Counted from the first letter of the stretch, positions 7,850 to 18,136 are shown. The stretch is 64,000 bases of DNA from Streptomyces sp. CA-278952 (GCF_028747205.1 NZ_CP112880.1:1178001-1242000), one strand, 5' to 3'. Made by a program: numbers and translations. Notes: generated from the letters alone by a model not told the origin.

Positions 7850-8965
7850 TCAGAGGATCCCGCCGCGCCGGGCGCTCAGTTCGGAACGGACGAGTTCGAG
7901 CAGCCGGCCGGACCAGTTGCGCCCCCGCCCGGCGTTGTCGCCCCAGAAGGTGGAGTCCGCGTCGTCGTAGACGAGGGTGGCGTCGTCGGTGGCGAGGAGG
8001 ATCTCCGCGAGGTCCGGGTGCTGGGAGAACTTGGCGCGCAGGAGTGCGGTCATGACGGCGCTACGGGCGTGCTCCCAGCCGTCGCGCCGTACGCGGTCGG
8101 CGGCCAGGCCGCTCGCGGCGTAGGCGGTCTCCGCCGCGGCGACGGCCGCCCGCTCGGCGGGATCGGCGACCGACAGGGCCCAGTAGGCGTGGGCGACCGA
8201 GGGGTAGGGCGTGCCGTCCACGTCGATGGGCGCGGGGTAGTCGTTGCGCAGTGCCACCTTGCCGGGGCTCTCGGCGCGCTGCCTCGGGTAGGAGTGCGGC
8301 AGGTGGATCGCGGCCGCGTGCGACGCCGCCGGTCCGTCCGCGGGAGTGCGGGAGGGCAGTTGCGCGATCAGCCGAGCGCGCTCCTCGAAGTAGGCGATGG
8401 CCTCTCCGTGGATCTCCTCCGTGATGACTCCGTCGGGGCTGCCTTCCAGCGTGCCGCCCGGCCCTGCCACCAGCGCACGCAGGGGCTGGTCCTTGCGGTC
8501 CATGTCCCCCAGCGCGTAGTGGCGCCGGGTCTCCGGGACGGCGAGGTAGGCGGCGCGTGCGGCGGCCCGGTTCTCCTCCGTCCGGTCGGCCAGGAAGGTG
8601 TCCACGGCGGCCAGGCACCGGCCGGTGGAGTCGGGCCGGCCGTTCAGCTCGTCGAGGGTGTCCCGGACCTCGGCGAGCAGCAGCTCCGGGGTGAGCCAGA
8701 TGTACGTTTTCCCGAACGTCCACGCGGCCAGGCCGTGCGCGGACGCCTCGGCCCCCTCCGGGAGGCGGGTGGCCACCCAGCCGGAGAGGAGCTTCCGCTC
8801 GAACTCCTCGACGGTGGCCAGGCCCCAGCAGTCGATGAGCCCGTCCGCGTAGATGAACAGGTCGGTGAGGAAGTACGTCCCGCCGTTGTTGATGAAGGCG
8901 TGACGCCATGTGCCGGGTATGCGGACGCCGTCCGCCGTGCGATGGGTGATGCGATGGCCGATCAT
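7850..8965 (-). CDS. NADAR-domain protein with N-terminal domain of unknown function
   Basis: 371 aa. The C-terminal 150 residues are a NADAR/YbiA-like domain: a YPSVAHAYWALSVADP segment, ALLRAKFSQHPDLAEILLATDDATLVYDD and the ending FWGDNAGRGRNWSGRLLELVR are the family hallmarks (the WGDN-x-GRN-x-G motif). NADAR proteins are N-glycosidases that act on ADP-ribosylated guanine or riboflavin-pathway intermediates. The N-terminal 190 residues (HAFINNGGTYFLTDLFIYADGLIDCWG, then TLDELNGRPDST and YALGDMDRKD) form one or two further domains often seen in Streptomyces without assigned function. Cytoplasmic. It converges on map and stands alone. Confidence 0.8.
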   Translation of the reverse strand: MIGHRITHRTADGVRIPGTWRHAFINNGGTYFLTDLFIYADGLIDCWGLATVEEFERKLLSGWVATRLPEGAEASAHGLAAWTFGKTYIWLTPELLLAEVRDTLDELNGRPDSTGRCLAAVDTFLADRTEENRAAARAAYLAVPETRRHYALGDMDRKDQPLRALVAGPGGTLEGSPDGVITEEIHGEAIAYFEERARLIAQLPSRTPADGPAASHAAAIHLPHSYPRQRAESPGKVALRNDYPAPIDVDGTPYPSVAHAYWALSVADPAERAAVAAAETAYAASGLAADRVRRDGWEHARSAVMTALLRAKFSQHPDLAEILLATDDATLVYDDADSTFWGDNAGRGRNWSGRLLELVRSELSARRGGIL

Positions 8966-9013
8966 GGGGTCATTGTGGCGGGCCGTGCCCCGCGCGGGCC
9001 CTCGCCCGCGAGA

Positions 9014-9760
9014 TCAGCGCCCCACGAACTCCCGGGCCAGTTCCGCTCCCCGGCTCCGCGCCCGCGCGCGGCTCTCGATCGGGGAAATGCGGGAGTTCTT
9101 GAACGCGATGTAGGTGACGCCGGACTCGGCGCCTCCGGTCGACGGGTCGGGATCGATGCCGAGGGTCTTCGCCATGGCGTACGACGCCTCCCCGATGATG
9201 CGCGTGGGGCCGGTGTCGCCGATCACGCCGTACCGCACCCGGTCCCGGTACACGACCGCCACGACGCTGCCGCCGGTGAGCCCCGACTTCCGGTAGTCCC
9301 ACACCTTGCTCGGGCCCGGTACGACCACATGGGGGAGCGCGGCCGAGTCCAGGGGTTCGCCGCGGGAGCTCTGGAACGCGGTCTCCGGCAGGAAGTAGGG
9401 ATCGGTCTTCCGGTTGCAGGCCTTCGTCTTCCGGCCGTCGCAGTCGATGTCCATGTCCGCCTTCCAGAAGACGGCGTCCCTGGTGCCGCAGACGGGCACC
9501 GTCGCTTCGGGGCTGCCGCTGTCCGTGCGGTAGGCGCCTTTCGAGATCCGGGTGCAGGCGCGGATCTCGGCCAGCAGTTCGGCGGCCGTCGCGGCGGTCG
9601 CGTCCCCTTCGACGGCGGACGCTCCGGCCGCTTCCGGCTCCTGGCCGCTACCGGCCCCGGGGCCGGTGGCGGTGGCGGTGGCGGACGCGGGCAGGGCCGC
9701 CGCTCCGAGGAGCGCGGCGCCGCAGGCGGCGGACGTCAGGGCGAGCATGCGGGTGCGCAT
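9014..9760 (-). CDS. secreted glycoside hydrolase family 75 (chitosanase-like) protein
   Basis: 248 aa from ATG at 9760 (MRTRMLALTSAACGAALLG) with a Sec signal peptide ending near PASATA. The core contains VFWKADMDIDCDGRKTKACN, carrying the conserved Asp cluster of GH75, and VAVVYRDRVRYGVIGDTGPTRIIGEASYAMAKTLGI, another GH75 landmark. GH75 enzymes cleave beta-1,4 bonds of chitosan by inversion. Two longer in-frame starts exist upstream but would put residues ahead of the signal peptide. Exported; monocistronic as far as I can see. Confidence 0.85.
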   Translation of the reverse strand: MRTRMLALTSAACGAALLGAAALPASATATATGPGAGSGQEPEAAGASAVEGDATAATAAELLAEIRACTRISKGAYRTDSGSPEATVPVCGTRDAVFWKADMDIDCDGRKTKACNRKTDPYFLPETAFQSSRGEPLDSAALPHVVVPGPSKVWDYRKSGLTGGSVVAVVYRDRVRYGVIGDTGPTRIIGEASYAMAKTLGIDPDPSTGGAESGVTYIAFKNSRISPIESRARARSRGAELAREFVGR

Positions 9761-9896
9761 GGTGCGGAGGGACCCTTCCCGTAGACCGAGGGACCCCCGT
9801 ACGGGTCCCCTTGCCGGCACGCCAAGGCCGCGGGGCCGGCACCGCGCGCTGTTCCGCGTGATGACCGGCCCCGGGCCCGTGCTCGGTCCGGTCGGC

Positions 9897-11714
9897 TCAG
9901 TGACCGCCGCCCGGATGCACCACCATGGCCGAGCCGCCGCCGCGGCGCACCTTTTCCGCCGCCGCCAGCCAGCGGCCGTCGGGCAGTCGCTGCACCCCGG
10001 TGGCGGCCCCGATCTCCGGGTTCTGCTTGAAGGCGTGGCCGAGCTTCTCCAACTCCGCGCGGACCGGGCTGTTCCACAGGTCCGGCTCGATCTCCGTCGT
10101 CGGCGCGTTGCGCTGGCTGGCGCGCGGCGCGGCGATCGCGTCGACCAGGGGGAGTCCCCGGTCCAGGTGTCCGGTGAGCGACTGGAGCACGGTCGTGATG
10201 ATCGTGGCCCCGCCCGGCGAGCCGAGGGCGAGCACCGGCTTGCCGTGCTTGAGCACGATGGTCGGGGAGATCGACGAGCGCGGCCGCTTGCCCGGCCCCG
10301 GGAGGTTCGGGTCGTGCACGGCCGGATTGGCGGGCGCGAAGGAGAAGTCGGTCAGTTCGTTGTTGAGCAGGAAGCCGCGGCCGGGCACGGTGATGGCACT
10401 GCCCCCGGTGGTCTCGATGGTCAGGGTGTAGGCGACGACGTTGCCCCACTTGTCGGCCGTCGTCAGGTGGGTGGTGTTCTCGCCCTCGAACGTGGTGGGC
10501 GCGGCTGTGCCGCCGCTGCCGCACCGCACGGGGTCGCGCGGGTCGCCCGGTGCCAGCGGGCTGGTCAGCGCCTTGTCGTCCCGGATCAGGCACTCCCGCG
10601 CGTCGGCGAACCGCTGGCTCAGCAGTTCCTTCGTGGGGACGTCCTCGAACGCGGGGTCGCCGACCCAGCGTCCCCGGTCGGCGAACGCGATCCGGCTCGC
10701 CTCGATCAGGCGGTGGAGGTACTGCACCCGGTCGGCGCGCGAAAGGTCGGTGGACTCCAGGATGTTGAGGGCCTCACCGACGCTTGTGCCGCCGGACGAG
10801 GAGGGGGCCATGCCGTAGACGTCCAGGCCCCGGTAGTTCACCTTCGTCGGGTCCTTGCGCAGGGTCCGGTAGGCGGCGAGGTCCTCACGGGTCAGATCGC
10901 CGGGGCGCACCACGCGGGTGGCGTCCGGGTCGACGGGCGGCTTGCGCACCGTACGGACGATGTCGTCGGCCAACTCGCCCCGATACAGCTCCCCGACGCC
11001 CTCGCGGCCGAGCTTCGCGTACGTACGGGCCAGGTCGGGGTTCTTGAACACGGAGCCGACGGCGGGGAGTTCGCCGCCCGGCAGGAACAGCTCGGCGGAG
11101 GCCGGGAAGTCGGCGAACCGGGCCTGGTTGGCGGCCGTCTGCGAGCGGAAGGTGCCGTCCACGACGAAGCCGTCCCGGGCCAGGCGTTCGGCCGGTTTCA
11201 GCAGCGTACGCAGGGACTTGCTGCCCCACGCGTCCAGGGCCCGCTCCCAGGTGGCCGGGGTGCCGGGCGTGCCGACGCCGAGGCCGCTGGTCACGCCCTC
11301 CTCGAAGGGGATCGGCTTGCCGTTCTCCAGGAAGAGGGAGGCGTCCGCGCTGCGGGGCGCGGTCTCGCGGCCGTCGATCGTCCGCACGGTGCGTTTCTCC
11401 GCGTCGTAGTGGACGAAGTAGCCACCGCCGCCGATGCCCGCCGAGTACGGCTCGGTCACGCCCAGCGCGGCTGCCGTGGCCACGGCGGCGTCCACCGCGT
11501 TGCCACCCTTCCGCAGCACCTCGATCCCGGCGGCCGACGCGTCCGGGTCGACGCTCGCCACCGCTCCCCCGTGGCCCGCCGCCACCGGGGACTTGGGGGG
11601 CGCGGGACGCGGGGCGGCGGACGGTGACGAGGCCGCCGGGGCGGCGGCTCCCACCGACGCGACCACGGCGAGGACGGCCAACAGCGACGTGTTCCGGCCG
11701 ACGGAACGGCGCAT
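9897..11714 (-). CDS. ggt: gamma-glutamyltransferase, secreted
   Basis: A 605-aa Ntn-hydrolase precursor. A Sec signal (LLAVLAVVASVGAAAPAAS) precedes the large-subunit start AAGHGGAVASVDPDASAAG and the substrate loop EPYSAGIGGGGYFV. The autocleavage/nucleophile threonine is in the FEGENTTHLTTADKWGN region, and the second conserved stretch GFLLNNELTDFSF follows. The enzyme hydrolyses or transfers the gamma-glutamyl group of glutathione and related peptides outside the cell. The gene is leftward; behind its start lies the truncated repeat copy at 11763-11863. Confidence 0.93.
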   Translation of the reverse strand: MRRSVGRNTSLLAVLAVVASVGAAAPAASSPSAAPRPAPPKSPVAAGHGGAVASVDPDASAAGIEVLRKGGNAVDAAVATAAALGVTEPYSAGIGGGGYFVHYDAEKRTVRTIDGRETAPRSADASLFLENGKPIPFEEGVTSGLGVGTPGTPATWERALDAWGSKSLRTLLKPAERLARDGFVVDGTFRSQTAANQARFADFPASAELFLPGGELPAVGSVFKNPDLARTYAKLGREGVGELYRGELADDIVRTVRKPPVDPDATRVVRPGDLTREDLAAYRTLRKDPTKVNYRGLDVYGMAPSSSGGTSVGEALNILESTDLSRADRVQYLHRLIEASRIAFADRGRWVGDPAFEDVPTKELLSQRFADARECLIRDDKALTSPLAPGDPRDPVRCGSGGTAAPTTFEGENTTHLTTADKWGNVVAYTLTIETTGGSAITVPGRGFLLNNELTDFSFAPANPAVHDPNLPGPGKRPRSSISPTIVLKHGKPVLALGSPGGATIITTVLQSLTGHLDRGLPLVDAIAAPRASQRNAPTTEIEPDLWNSPVRAELEKLGHAFKQNPEIGAATGVQRLPDGRWLAAAEKVRRGGGSAMVVHPGGGH

Positions 11715-11762
11715 ACGTACCTCCAGTCAACGGATCTCCCGCCGCAGGGTAGCCCCGGGGGT

Positions 11763-11863
11763 GCCGGATCGTCAGGACCGCCTCGAACGGTTACCCGGAT
11801 GACCGATGCCCTGCGCGCCCGTGGCGGACGACGTGCGCACCGTCGTGCTGGGCGTGATAGCCG
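11763..11863 (+). repeat. left copy of a 101-bp direct repeat: broken 5' end of the 18094 gene
   Basis: By eye, 94 of 101 positions match 18036-18136, same orientation, 6,273 bp apart. The repeat covers the upstream region plus the first codons of the gene at 18094. Here the start has become GTG (11821, VADDVRTVVLGVIA) and the match stops abruptly at 11863, after which the reading continues into unrelated low-complexity codons. I read it as a decapitated gene start left when the HK/ABC/RR/recA block was inserted, or as a relic of a second paralogue. Confidence 0.8.
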
Positions 11864-11941
11864 AAACCAGAACCCCTCCCACGCCAGGCCCCGGCGCCCC
11901 GGGCTCAGGTGTCGGGTCGTGGTCCTCACTCCGTGAGGACG

Positions 11942-13621
11942 TCAGGGACGTCGTGCGGGCACGGTGTTCTTGGTCAACAGTGTGTTGCCGGACCAGCAGA
12001 GCCGGTAGAGGTCGACTTCGTCGAACAGATCGCGGCCGGAACGGTAGAACTCGCAACGGGCGCCGGGCGGCCGGGACACGGAGCGGGCCAGGTCGGACGG
12101 GTAGGGGTAAACGCGGGCCGGCAGCAGAGGGGCGAGTTCGGCGCGTGGCCGGCCGACGGACAGCTCGTCGAAGTGGGAGGGCGGGAGCACGCTCGCCGTC
12201 AGTTGCCAGGCCAGGTACGCGGCGGACGGCACGAAGAAGACGGCTGCGACGGCAGGTGCTACGAAGGCGACGGCGGAGCGACGACGGGCGTCGCTCCGTA
12301 CGGAGGCGAGCCGCTTGGCGGACTCCGGTAGGACCGTGCCCGGGGCGGCGGTGTCCGGGCCCGGCTGAAAAGCGGTCTCCGACGGCAACGTGGGCCGTCG
12401 GGGCTCGACCGGCGTACCGGGGACCGTCCCTGGTCCCGGCGCCGGTATCGCGGTGCGGGCGGTCGCCTGGTGCGGGAGCACGGCGGTGACGTTGAACCCG
12501 CGTTCGTGGGGTCCGGTTCGCAGGGAGCCGCCGAGGACGCTCACACGCTCGTGAAGTCCTATGAGTCCTCGGCCGGTGCCACTTGCCGGGCCGACGCTCG
12601 TGTGCGCCGGTGGGACGGCGTTCATGACGCTCACGCGCGTACGGTCGGACTCGTGGATGATCCGGACGCTGATCGGACAGTCCGGCGCGTGCTTCGTCGC
12701 GTTGGTGACGGCCTCCTGCACCACCCGGTACATCCCGCGCTCGACCGGGGAGGACAAGGAGGGCGAGGCCCCGCGCCGCTCCCAGCGCACCGGCACTCCA
12801 GAGGCTGCCGCCCGCGAGAGGAGGTCCTCGACCGTGTCGTTGACCGGCAGGCCCGCACTCGCGTCCCTGCCGGGCGGGTCCTGGAGGATCGCGACGGTTT
12901 CCCGCAATTGCTCCACCGCGTCCGCGACTGTCCCGCGCAGATCGGCGAGGTCGGCGCGGTCGCGGTCGGTGAGGTCGGGCGAGAGTTCCAGGGCCCCGGC
13001 GCGCAGGGCGACCAGGCTCAGGACGTGGCCGAGGGAATCGTGCATGTCGGCCGCGATCCCCGCGCGTTCGGTCAGCCGCGCCCGCTCCGCGACCAGGTGC
13101 TGCCGCTCTTCCAGGCCGCGGGCCAGGCGCCAGCCCTCCCGCACGATCTGGCGCCGGCCACGCCAGTGCCGTCCCCCGAGCCAGGGCAGCAGCAGAGCCG
13201 CGGGCAGGACGGTCAGCGCGTAGAACCACCACACCGGCTGCGCGCGCAGCACGGCACAGGTCGCGAGATCGACAGCGGCGCACCCGGCGAGCACCAGGAG
13301 CGGGCGCCGTGCCGCGGCGACGCGGGCGCCGAACAGACAGCTCAGTGCGGCCAGCGACAGGACGTGGGCGTTGCCTGGTGTCGCAGTGTCGGCCAGGCCC
13401 ACGACGCACAAGCCGTTGACGAGCACGACGGCGGCTGCCGGACGGCTACGGGACCATGGCACGGCCACGGCCAGGACGGCCAGAGGGAGGAGCAGGTCCA
13501 TCGTCAGGGAAGCCGTGGCCGCGTCCCAGAACCCGTAGCCGGTGGTGGCGGCGAGCACAGCCCAGAGAGCCACGTCGCCGGCGCGCGCGAACCTGGCTGG
13601 GGTTGTACGCGGGTGCAGCAT
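11942..13621 (-). CDS. NarL-type sensor histidine kinase with C-terminal membrane extension
   Basis: 559 aa. Residues 15-150 hold about five membrane segments. The HisKA_3 box follows with the phospho-acceptor His194 in AADMHDSLGH, then the HATPase N-box QEAVTNATKHA and a G-box GTGRGLIGLHERV. After the kinase core (about residue 385) comes a Pro-rich linker, one strong transmembrane helix (VAFVAPAVAAVFFVPSAAYLAWQ) and about 85 residues that would lie outside the cell, with two cysteines (CEFYRSG, LCWSG). That tail is unusual for this class. The partner is probably the response regulator at 15797, with the ABC exporter between them. Confidence 0.88.
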   Translation of the reverse strand: MLHPRTTPARFARAGDVALWAVLAATTGYGFWDAATASLTMDLLLPLAVLAVAVPWSRSRPAAAVVLVNGLCVVGLADTATPGNAHVLSLAALSCLFGARVAAARRPLLVLAGCAAVDLATCAVLRAQPVWWFYALTVLPAALLLPWLGGRHWRGRRQIVREGWRLARGLEERQHLVAERARLTERAGIAADMHDSLGHVLSLVALRAGALELSPDLTDRDRADLADLRGTVADAVEQLRETVAILQDPPGRDASAGLPVNDTVEDLLSRAAASGVPVRWERRGASPSLSSPVERGMYRVVQEAVTNATKHAPDCPISVRIIHESDRTRVSVMNAVPPAHTSVGPASGTGRGLIGLHERVSVLGGSLRTGPHERGFNVTAVLPHQATARTAIPAPGPGTVPGTPVEPRRPTLPSETAFQPGPDTAAPGTVLPESAKRLASVRSDARRRSAVAFVAPAVAAVFFVPSAAYLAWQLTASVLPPSHFDELSVGRPRAELAPLLPARVYPYPSDLARSVSRPPGARCEFYRSGRDLFDEVDLYRLCWSGNTLLTKNTVPARRP

Positions 13622-13751
13622 GGTGCGTCGGCAGCCCTTTCGCTGGTTGTTCTCACCTGTCAGGGGCGATTCTGAGGGACGCGCCCGGACGCCCGGCCAG
13701 GGGGATGCGCTCGGTACACCGGTACAGGCGTCCGGGGCGATTCCGCCGCTG

Positions 13752-14558
13752 TCAGGCGTCTCGCCGTCGCAGCACGAGGAGACCGGCCATCTGGGCGGCG
13801 GCGGCCCACACCAGCAGGATCAGCAGACTCACGGCGTCCGGGAACGGGGCTTCGCCGTCACCCAGCATGAAATATCCGCCCACGGTCTGCGGCAGGTACT
13901 CGTTGATGGCCAGTAGTACCGGACCCCCCAGTCCGAGCAGCATGCTGGGCAGTGCGGACACCACGAAGAAGATCATGGCCACGGTGCCGGCCGCCGTCCG
14001 CAGAGCGAACGACACCCCTACCGTCAGCACACAGATGAGCGCGGAGTACACGCCCATGGCGACGGTTTGGTACGCCGCTTTCGACAGCTCGAAGTCGGCG
14101 TGCCCCTGAAAGGGGGTCCAGGCCAGGGCGATGCCCAGCACCGCCCACACCACTGCGGTGACGAAGCCCACCAAAGCGCTCAACAGCGCCTTGGCCAGCT
14201 GTACGCGGGCCCTGACCGGCACCCACAGCAGCGAGGTGCGCACGCTGCTCGTGGAATACTCGCTCGTCACCGTCGTCATCGCCAGAATCACCAGAGCGAA
14301 CTGGGTGAGGACGACCGAGGACACCGAGGCGTTGCCGACCGGCTGGATCGGCTTGTCGTTGATGCGGGCGATCGACCCGTAGTAGAAAGTGAAGACCGCG
14401 GTCGCGACGAGGCCGACCAGCAGGCAGACGTACGGCGTGCGGACGGTCCACAGTTTGGTCCACTCCGAGGTGAACGCCCCGACGAACCCACCACCGGCGT
14501 GCCCGGAGACCATGCGGCCACGGGGGCCGTCGCTCACGTCGGTCGATCCGGTGCTCAT
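13752..14558 (-). CDS. ABC-2 type transporter permease
   Basis: 268 aa with about six membrane helices (VCLLVGLVATAVFTFYY, SVVLTQFALVILAMTTV, VTAVVWAVLGIALAW, GVYSALICVLTVGVSFAL, VAMIFFVVSALPSMLLGL, LLILLVWAAAAQMAGLLVL). This matches small ABC-2 permeases that pair with bacitracin/lantibiotic-type exporters. Its start overlaps the stop of the ATPase gene by 4 bp, so the two form one transporter. It probably exports or removes a membrane-active compound sensed by the adjacent kinase. The substrate is unknown. Confidence 0.85.
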   Translation of the reverse strand: MSTGSTDVSDGPRGRMVSGHAGGGFVGAFTSEWTKLWTVRTPYVCLLVGLVATAVFTFYYGSIARINDKPIQPVGNASVSSVVLTQFALVILAMTTVTSEYSTSSVRTSLLWVPVRARVQLAKALLSALVGFVTAVVWAVLGIALAWTPFQGHADFELSKAAYQTVAMGVYSALICVLTVGVSFALRTAAGTVAMIFFVVSALPSMLLGLGGPVLLAINEYLPQTVGGYFMLGDGEAPFPDAVSLLILLVWAAAAQMAGLLVLRRRDA

Positions 14559-15544
14559 GCTGCCGCCCCCCGCGTCCGCGCGGCGCCCGTGCCACCGGGC
14601 ACCGTGTCGCCCGTGCCACCGAGCACCGTGTCGCCCGTTCCGTACTCCACGCTCTGCGCGGTCAGTTCCATGTAGACCTGTTCCAGCGACGCGGAGACGG
14701 ACCGCAGTTCGTGCAGCCGCAGTCCCAGCCGGTGAGCCAGATCCCCCACCTGCTCGGCGCTGCGGCCCCTCACGACGAGCTCGTCCGCCGCGGGCGACTC
14801 CACGTTCACGTCGCCGTCCTTCAGGAGATGGTCGATCAACGTACGCAGGTCCGCCGCGTCGGGCGTGCGCACCCGCACCGACGACAGCGCGCTGCCGGCC
14901 AGCAGGTCGGCCATCGGTGTGTCGGCCAACAGCTTCCCCCGTCCGATGATGACCAACTGGTCGGCGGTCAGCTGCATCTCGCTCATCAGGTGACTGGACA
15001 GGAAGACCGTCCGCCCCTCCGCGGCCAGGGACCGCACGAGCTCCCGCACCCAGCGGACACCGTCGGGGTCAAGGCCGTTGACCGGTTCGTCGAAAATGAA
15101 CACCTGCGGGTCGCCCAGCAGCGCGCCCGCCACGCCCAGCCGCTGGTACATACCGAGGGAGAACGTCCCGGCGGACCGCCGCGCCACCTTCGCCAGACCG
15201 ACCATCTCCAGCACCTCGTCCACCCGGCGCGGCGGGATGCCGTTGCTGCGCGCCTGCGCAACCAGGTGGCCGCGCGCGGAGCGAGCCGGGTGCAGGGCCT
15301 TGGCGTCGAGAAGCGCGCCGACCTCGCGGATCGGGTGACGCATCGAGGAGTACGGCCTTCCCCCGATGAGCGCCTCACCCTCGGAGGGGCGGTCCAGGCC
15401 GAGGATCATGCGCATCGTGGTCGACTTGCCGGCACCGTTGGGACCGAGGAAGCCGGTCACCAGACCACCCTTGACGTCCAGTGTCAGACCGTCAACGGCG
15501 ACGGTATCCCCGTACCGCTTGGTCAGTTCTCGAAGGGTGATCAC
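14555..15544 (-). CDS. ABC transporter ATP-binding protein (drug-exporter type)
   Basis: A 329-aa single nucleotide-binding domain: Walker A GPNGAGKSTT, signature TFSLGMYQRLG, Walker B VFIFDEPVNGLDPDG and H-loop SSHLMSE. This is the CcmA/BcrA-like subfamily used by ABC-2 exporters. The C-terminal 25 residues contain a short tandem repeat (GTGDTV-x-GG twice) encoded by a 24-bp DNA repeat. It is the first gene of the ATPase-permease-kinase leftward unit, facing the response regulator across 252 bp. Confidence 0.92.
   Translation of the reverse strand: MITLRELTKRYGDTVAVDGLTLDVKGGLVTGFLGPNGAGKSTTMRMILGLDRPSEGEALIGGRPYSSMRHPIREVGALLDAKALHPARSARGHLVAQARSNGIPPRRVDEVLEMVGLAKVARRSAGTFSLGMYQRLGVAGALLGDPQVFIFDEPVNGLDPDGVRWVRELVRSLAAEGRTVFLSSHLMSEMQLTADQLVIIGRGKLLADTPMADLLAGSALSSVRVRTPDAADLRTLIDHLLKDGDVNVESPAADELVVRGRSAEQVGDLAHRLGLRLHELRSVSASLEQVYMELTAQSVEYGTGDTVLGGTGDTVPGGTGAARTRGAAA
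14589..14636. repeat. 24-bp tandem repeat inside the ABC ATPase 3' end
   Basis: Two adjacent copies of a 24-bp unit beginning GTGCCACCG and differing at one position (14589-14612 and 14613-14636). Each encodes eight residues of the disordered C-terminal tail; copy number could vary by slippage. Confidence 0.75.
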
Positions 15545-15784
15545 AGGTCTCCTCGGTGCCGGTCGCGGAACGCGGAAAGCCGCCGGCGGCGCGCCCCGGC
15601 CGGCACATGGTGCTCGGCTCCGGAGCGGGGCTGCCGCGACTCCCTCACGAGAGCGACGCTAGAAGCCCCGCGGGCCCGGCGGCCATCGGTCGAAAGGCAA
15701 CGGCGTCCTGCCGTTCGTCAGGGGTGCGCCCCTCCCCCGGGCTGAACTGTGCAGCCCACCCCTCGCACAGCCGCGCGTCGGCCA

Positions 15785-15790
15785 TAGGCT
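15785..15790 (+). promoter_or_regulatory. -10 hexamer for a leaderless response-regulator mRNA
   Basis: TAGGCT ends 6 bp before the GTG start at 15797, and no ribosome binding site is visible, so transcription probably begins at the start codon. The -35 region is weak (CTCGCA at 15762-15767). Confidence 0.4.
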
Positions 15791-15796
15791 CGCCAC

Positions 15797-16477
15797 GTGG
15801 AAGAGACGACACCGGAAAGTTGCCCGGTCCGCGTGCTGATCGCCGACGACGAAGCGATGATCCGGGCGGGCGTCCGGGCCATCCTCGCCAGGGACCCGCA
15901 CGTCGAGGTGGTCGCCGAGGCGAGCGACGGGCACGAGGCCGTCGCACTCACGCGCGTGCACCGGCCGGACGTGGTCCTGCTGGACATCCGGATGCCCGGA
16001 CTGGACGGGCTCACGGCAGCGGCGCGGCTCCACCGGGAGTCAGCGGCGGTGGGTGTGATCATGCTGACGACCTTCGGCCAGGACGAGTACGTGACCCGAG
16101 CGCTGGAAGGGGGCGCCGACGGTTTCCTGCTGAAGGCGGACGACCCGAGAGAACTCCTCAACGGGGTACGGGCGGTGGGAGCCGGCGGGGCCTACCTGTC
16201 CCCGCGGGTCGCCGGCCGGGTCATCGCCGGAATGCGCGCACACCGGGCGGCACACCCTCACCGCTCACTGGAGCGGCTCACGGAACGGGAGCGCAAGGTG
16301 TTGGCCGGACTCGGGACGGGCCTGACCAACGCCGAGATCGCGAGCCGGCTGCACCTCGTCGAGGGCACGGTGAAGGCACACGTCAGCGCGGTACTCGCGA
16401 AGCTGGGCGCCCGTAACCGGGTGGAAGCGGCCATCTCCGCGTACGAGGCCGGCCTGGTCCCACCCGGTCGTCACTGA
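15797..16477 (+). CDS. LuxR/NarL-family response regulator
   Basis: A 226-aa protein with a receiver domain (acidic pocket ADDEA, phospho-acceptor Asp63 in VVLLDIRMPGLDG, Thr in IMLTTFG, Lys in LLKADD) and a C-terminal LuxR HTH (LTERERKVLAGLGTGLTNAEIASRL, then VKAHVSAVLAKLGARNRVEAA). It is divergent from the ABC/kinase unit and is the natural partner of the kinase at 11942-13621, probably activating the exporter operon from the shared 252-bp intergenic region. Confidence 0.9.
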   Translation: MEETTPESCPVRVLIADDEAMIRAGVRAILARDPHVEVVAEASDGHEAVALTRVHRPDVVLLDIRMPGLDGLTAAARLHRESAAVGVIMLTTFGQDEYVTRALEGGADGFLLKADDPRELLNGVRAVGAGGAYLSPRVAGRVIAGMRAHRAAHPHRSLERLTERERKVLAGLGTGLTNAEIASRLHLVEGTVKAHVSAVLAKLGARNRVEAAISAYEAGLVPPGRH

Positions 16478-16902
16478 CCAGGCTCACCGTCCTCCGCAAC
16501 CGTGATCTTCCCCGACGGCTGCCGGCTGCTCGTAGGCACCGACACCTCGTCACACGGGTGGCCGTACGAGGCAGCGGCTATCGCCACATGCGGCTGACGT
16601 GGGCGACCACTCTCCTCACGCTGTCCAGCGTGATCACTCCGATCGAGCTCCTCGTCTTCAACGGTCGATCGTCTCCGACGGTTTTTACTACACGGCGACA
16701 GGCGGGAAGCGGGCGGCGCGGTCTGCGTCCGGAGCGGTCCGGTGCGTCATCCGTCCCGCTTCCCTCGGTTTGGTACCTTTCACTGGACACGAAATTCGAT
16801 CGGATGTTCGCTTTTGGGATCTTCGACACGTCCGTTGTCGGCAGTAGACGCTCACGTTCTCCGACGTGCGGCGTGCCACTCCATCGGATCGGGTGAAAGC
16901 TC
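16478..16902. other. 425-bp region upstream of recA
   Basis: No convincing gene. The sequence is less GC-rich toward recA and contains the candidate LexA box at 16797-16810; the rest shows only short CGATCG-type palindromes. The candidate start ATG of recA (16903) has GGTGAAAG just upstream. Confidence 0.6.
16797..16810. promoter_or_regulatory. candidate LexA/SOS box for recA
   Basis: CGATC-GGAT-GTTCG differs at one base from the actinobacterial/Bacillus-type SOS consensus CGAAC-N4-GTTCG. It lies 93 bp before the recA start, a normal distance for LexA control. Confidence 0.6.
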
Positions 16903-17979
<1,077 letters not shown>

Positions 17980-18035
17980 CAGGCATCGACACGACCCGGC
18001 CGGGGTCCGCTTCACGAAAGACAGCTATGGGGGGA

Positions 18036-18136
18036 GCCGGATCGTCAGGACCGCCTCGAACGGTTACCCGAATGACCGATACCATGCGCGCCCATGACGG
18101 ACGACGTGCGCAACATCGTGCTGGGCGTGATAGCCG
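18036..18136 (+). repeat. right copy of the 101-bp direct repeat
   Basis: Partner of 11763-11863 (7 mismatches). It spans the upstream region and first 14 codons of the intact gene at 18094. Sequences outside both copies do not match on the inner side, as expected if the 6.2-kb interval was inserted between a duplicated target. Confidence 0.8.
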
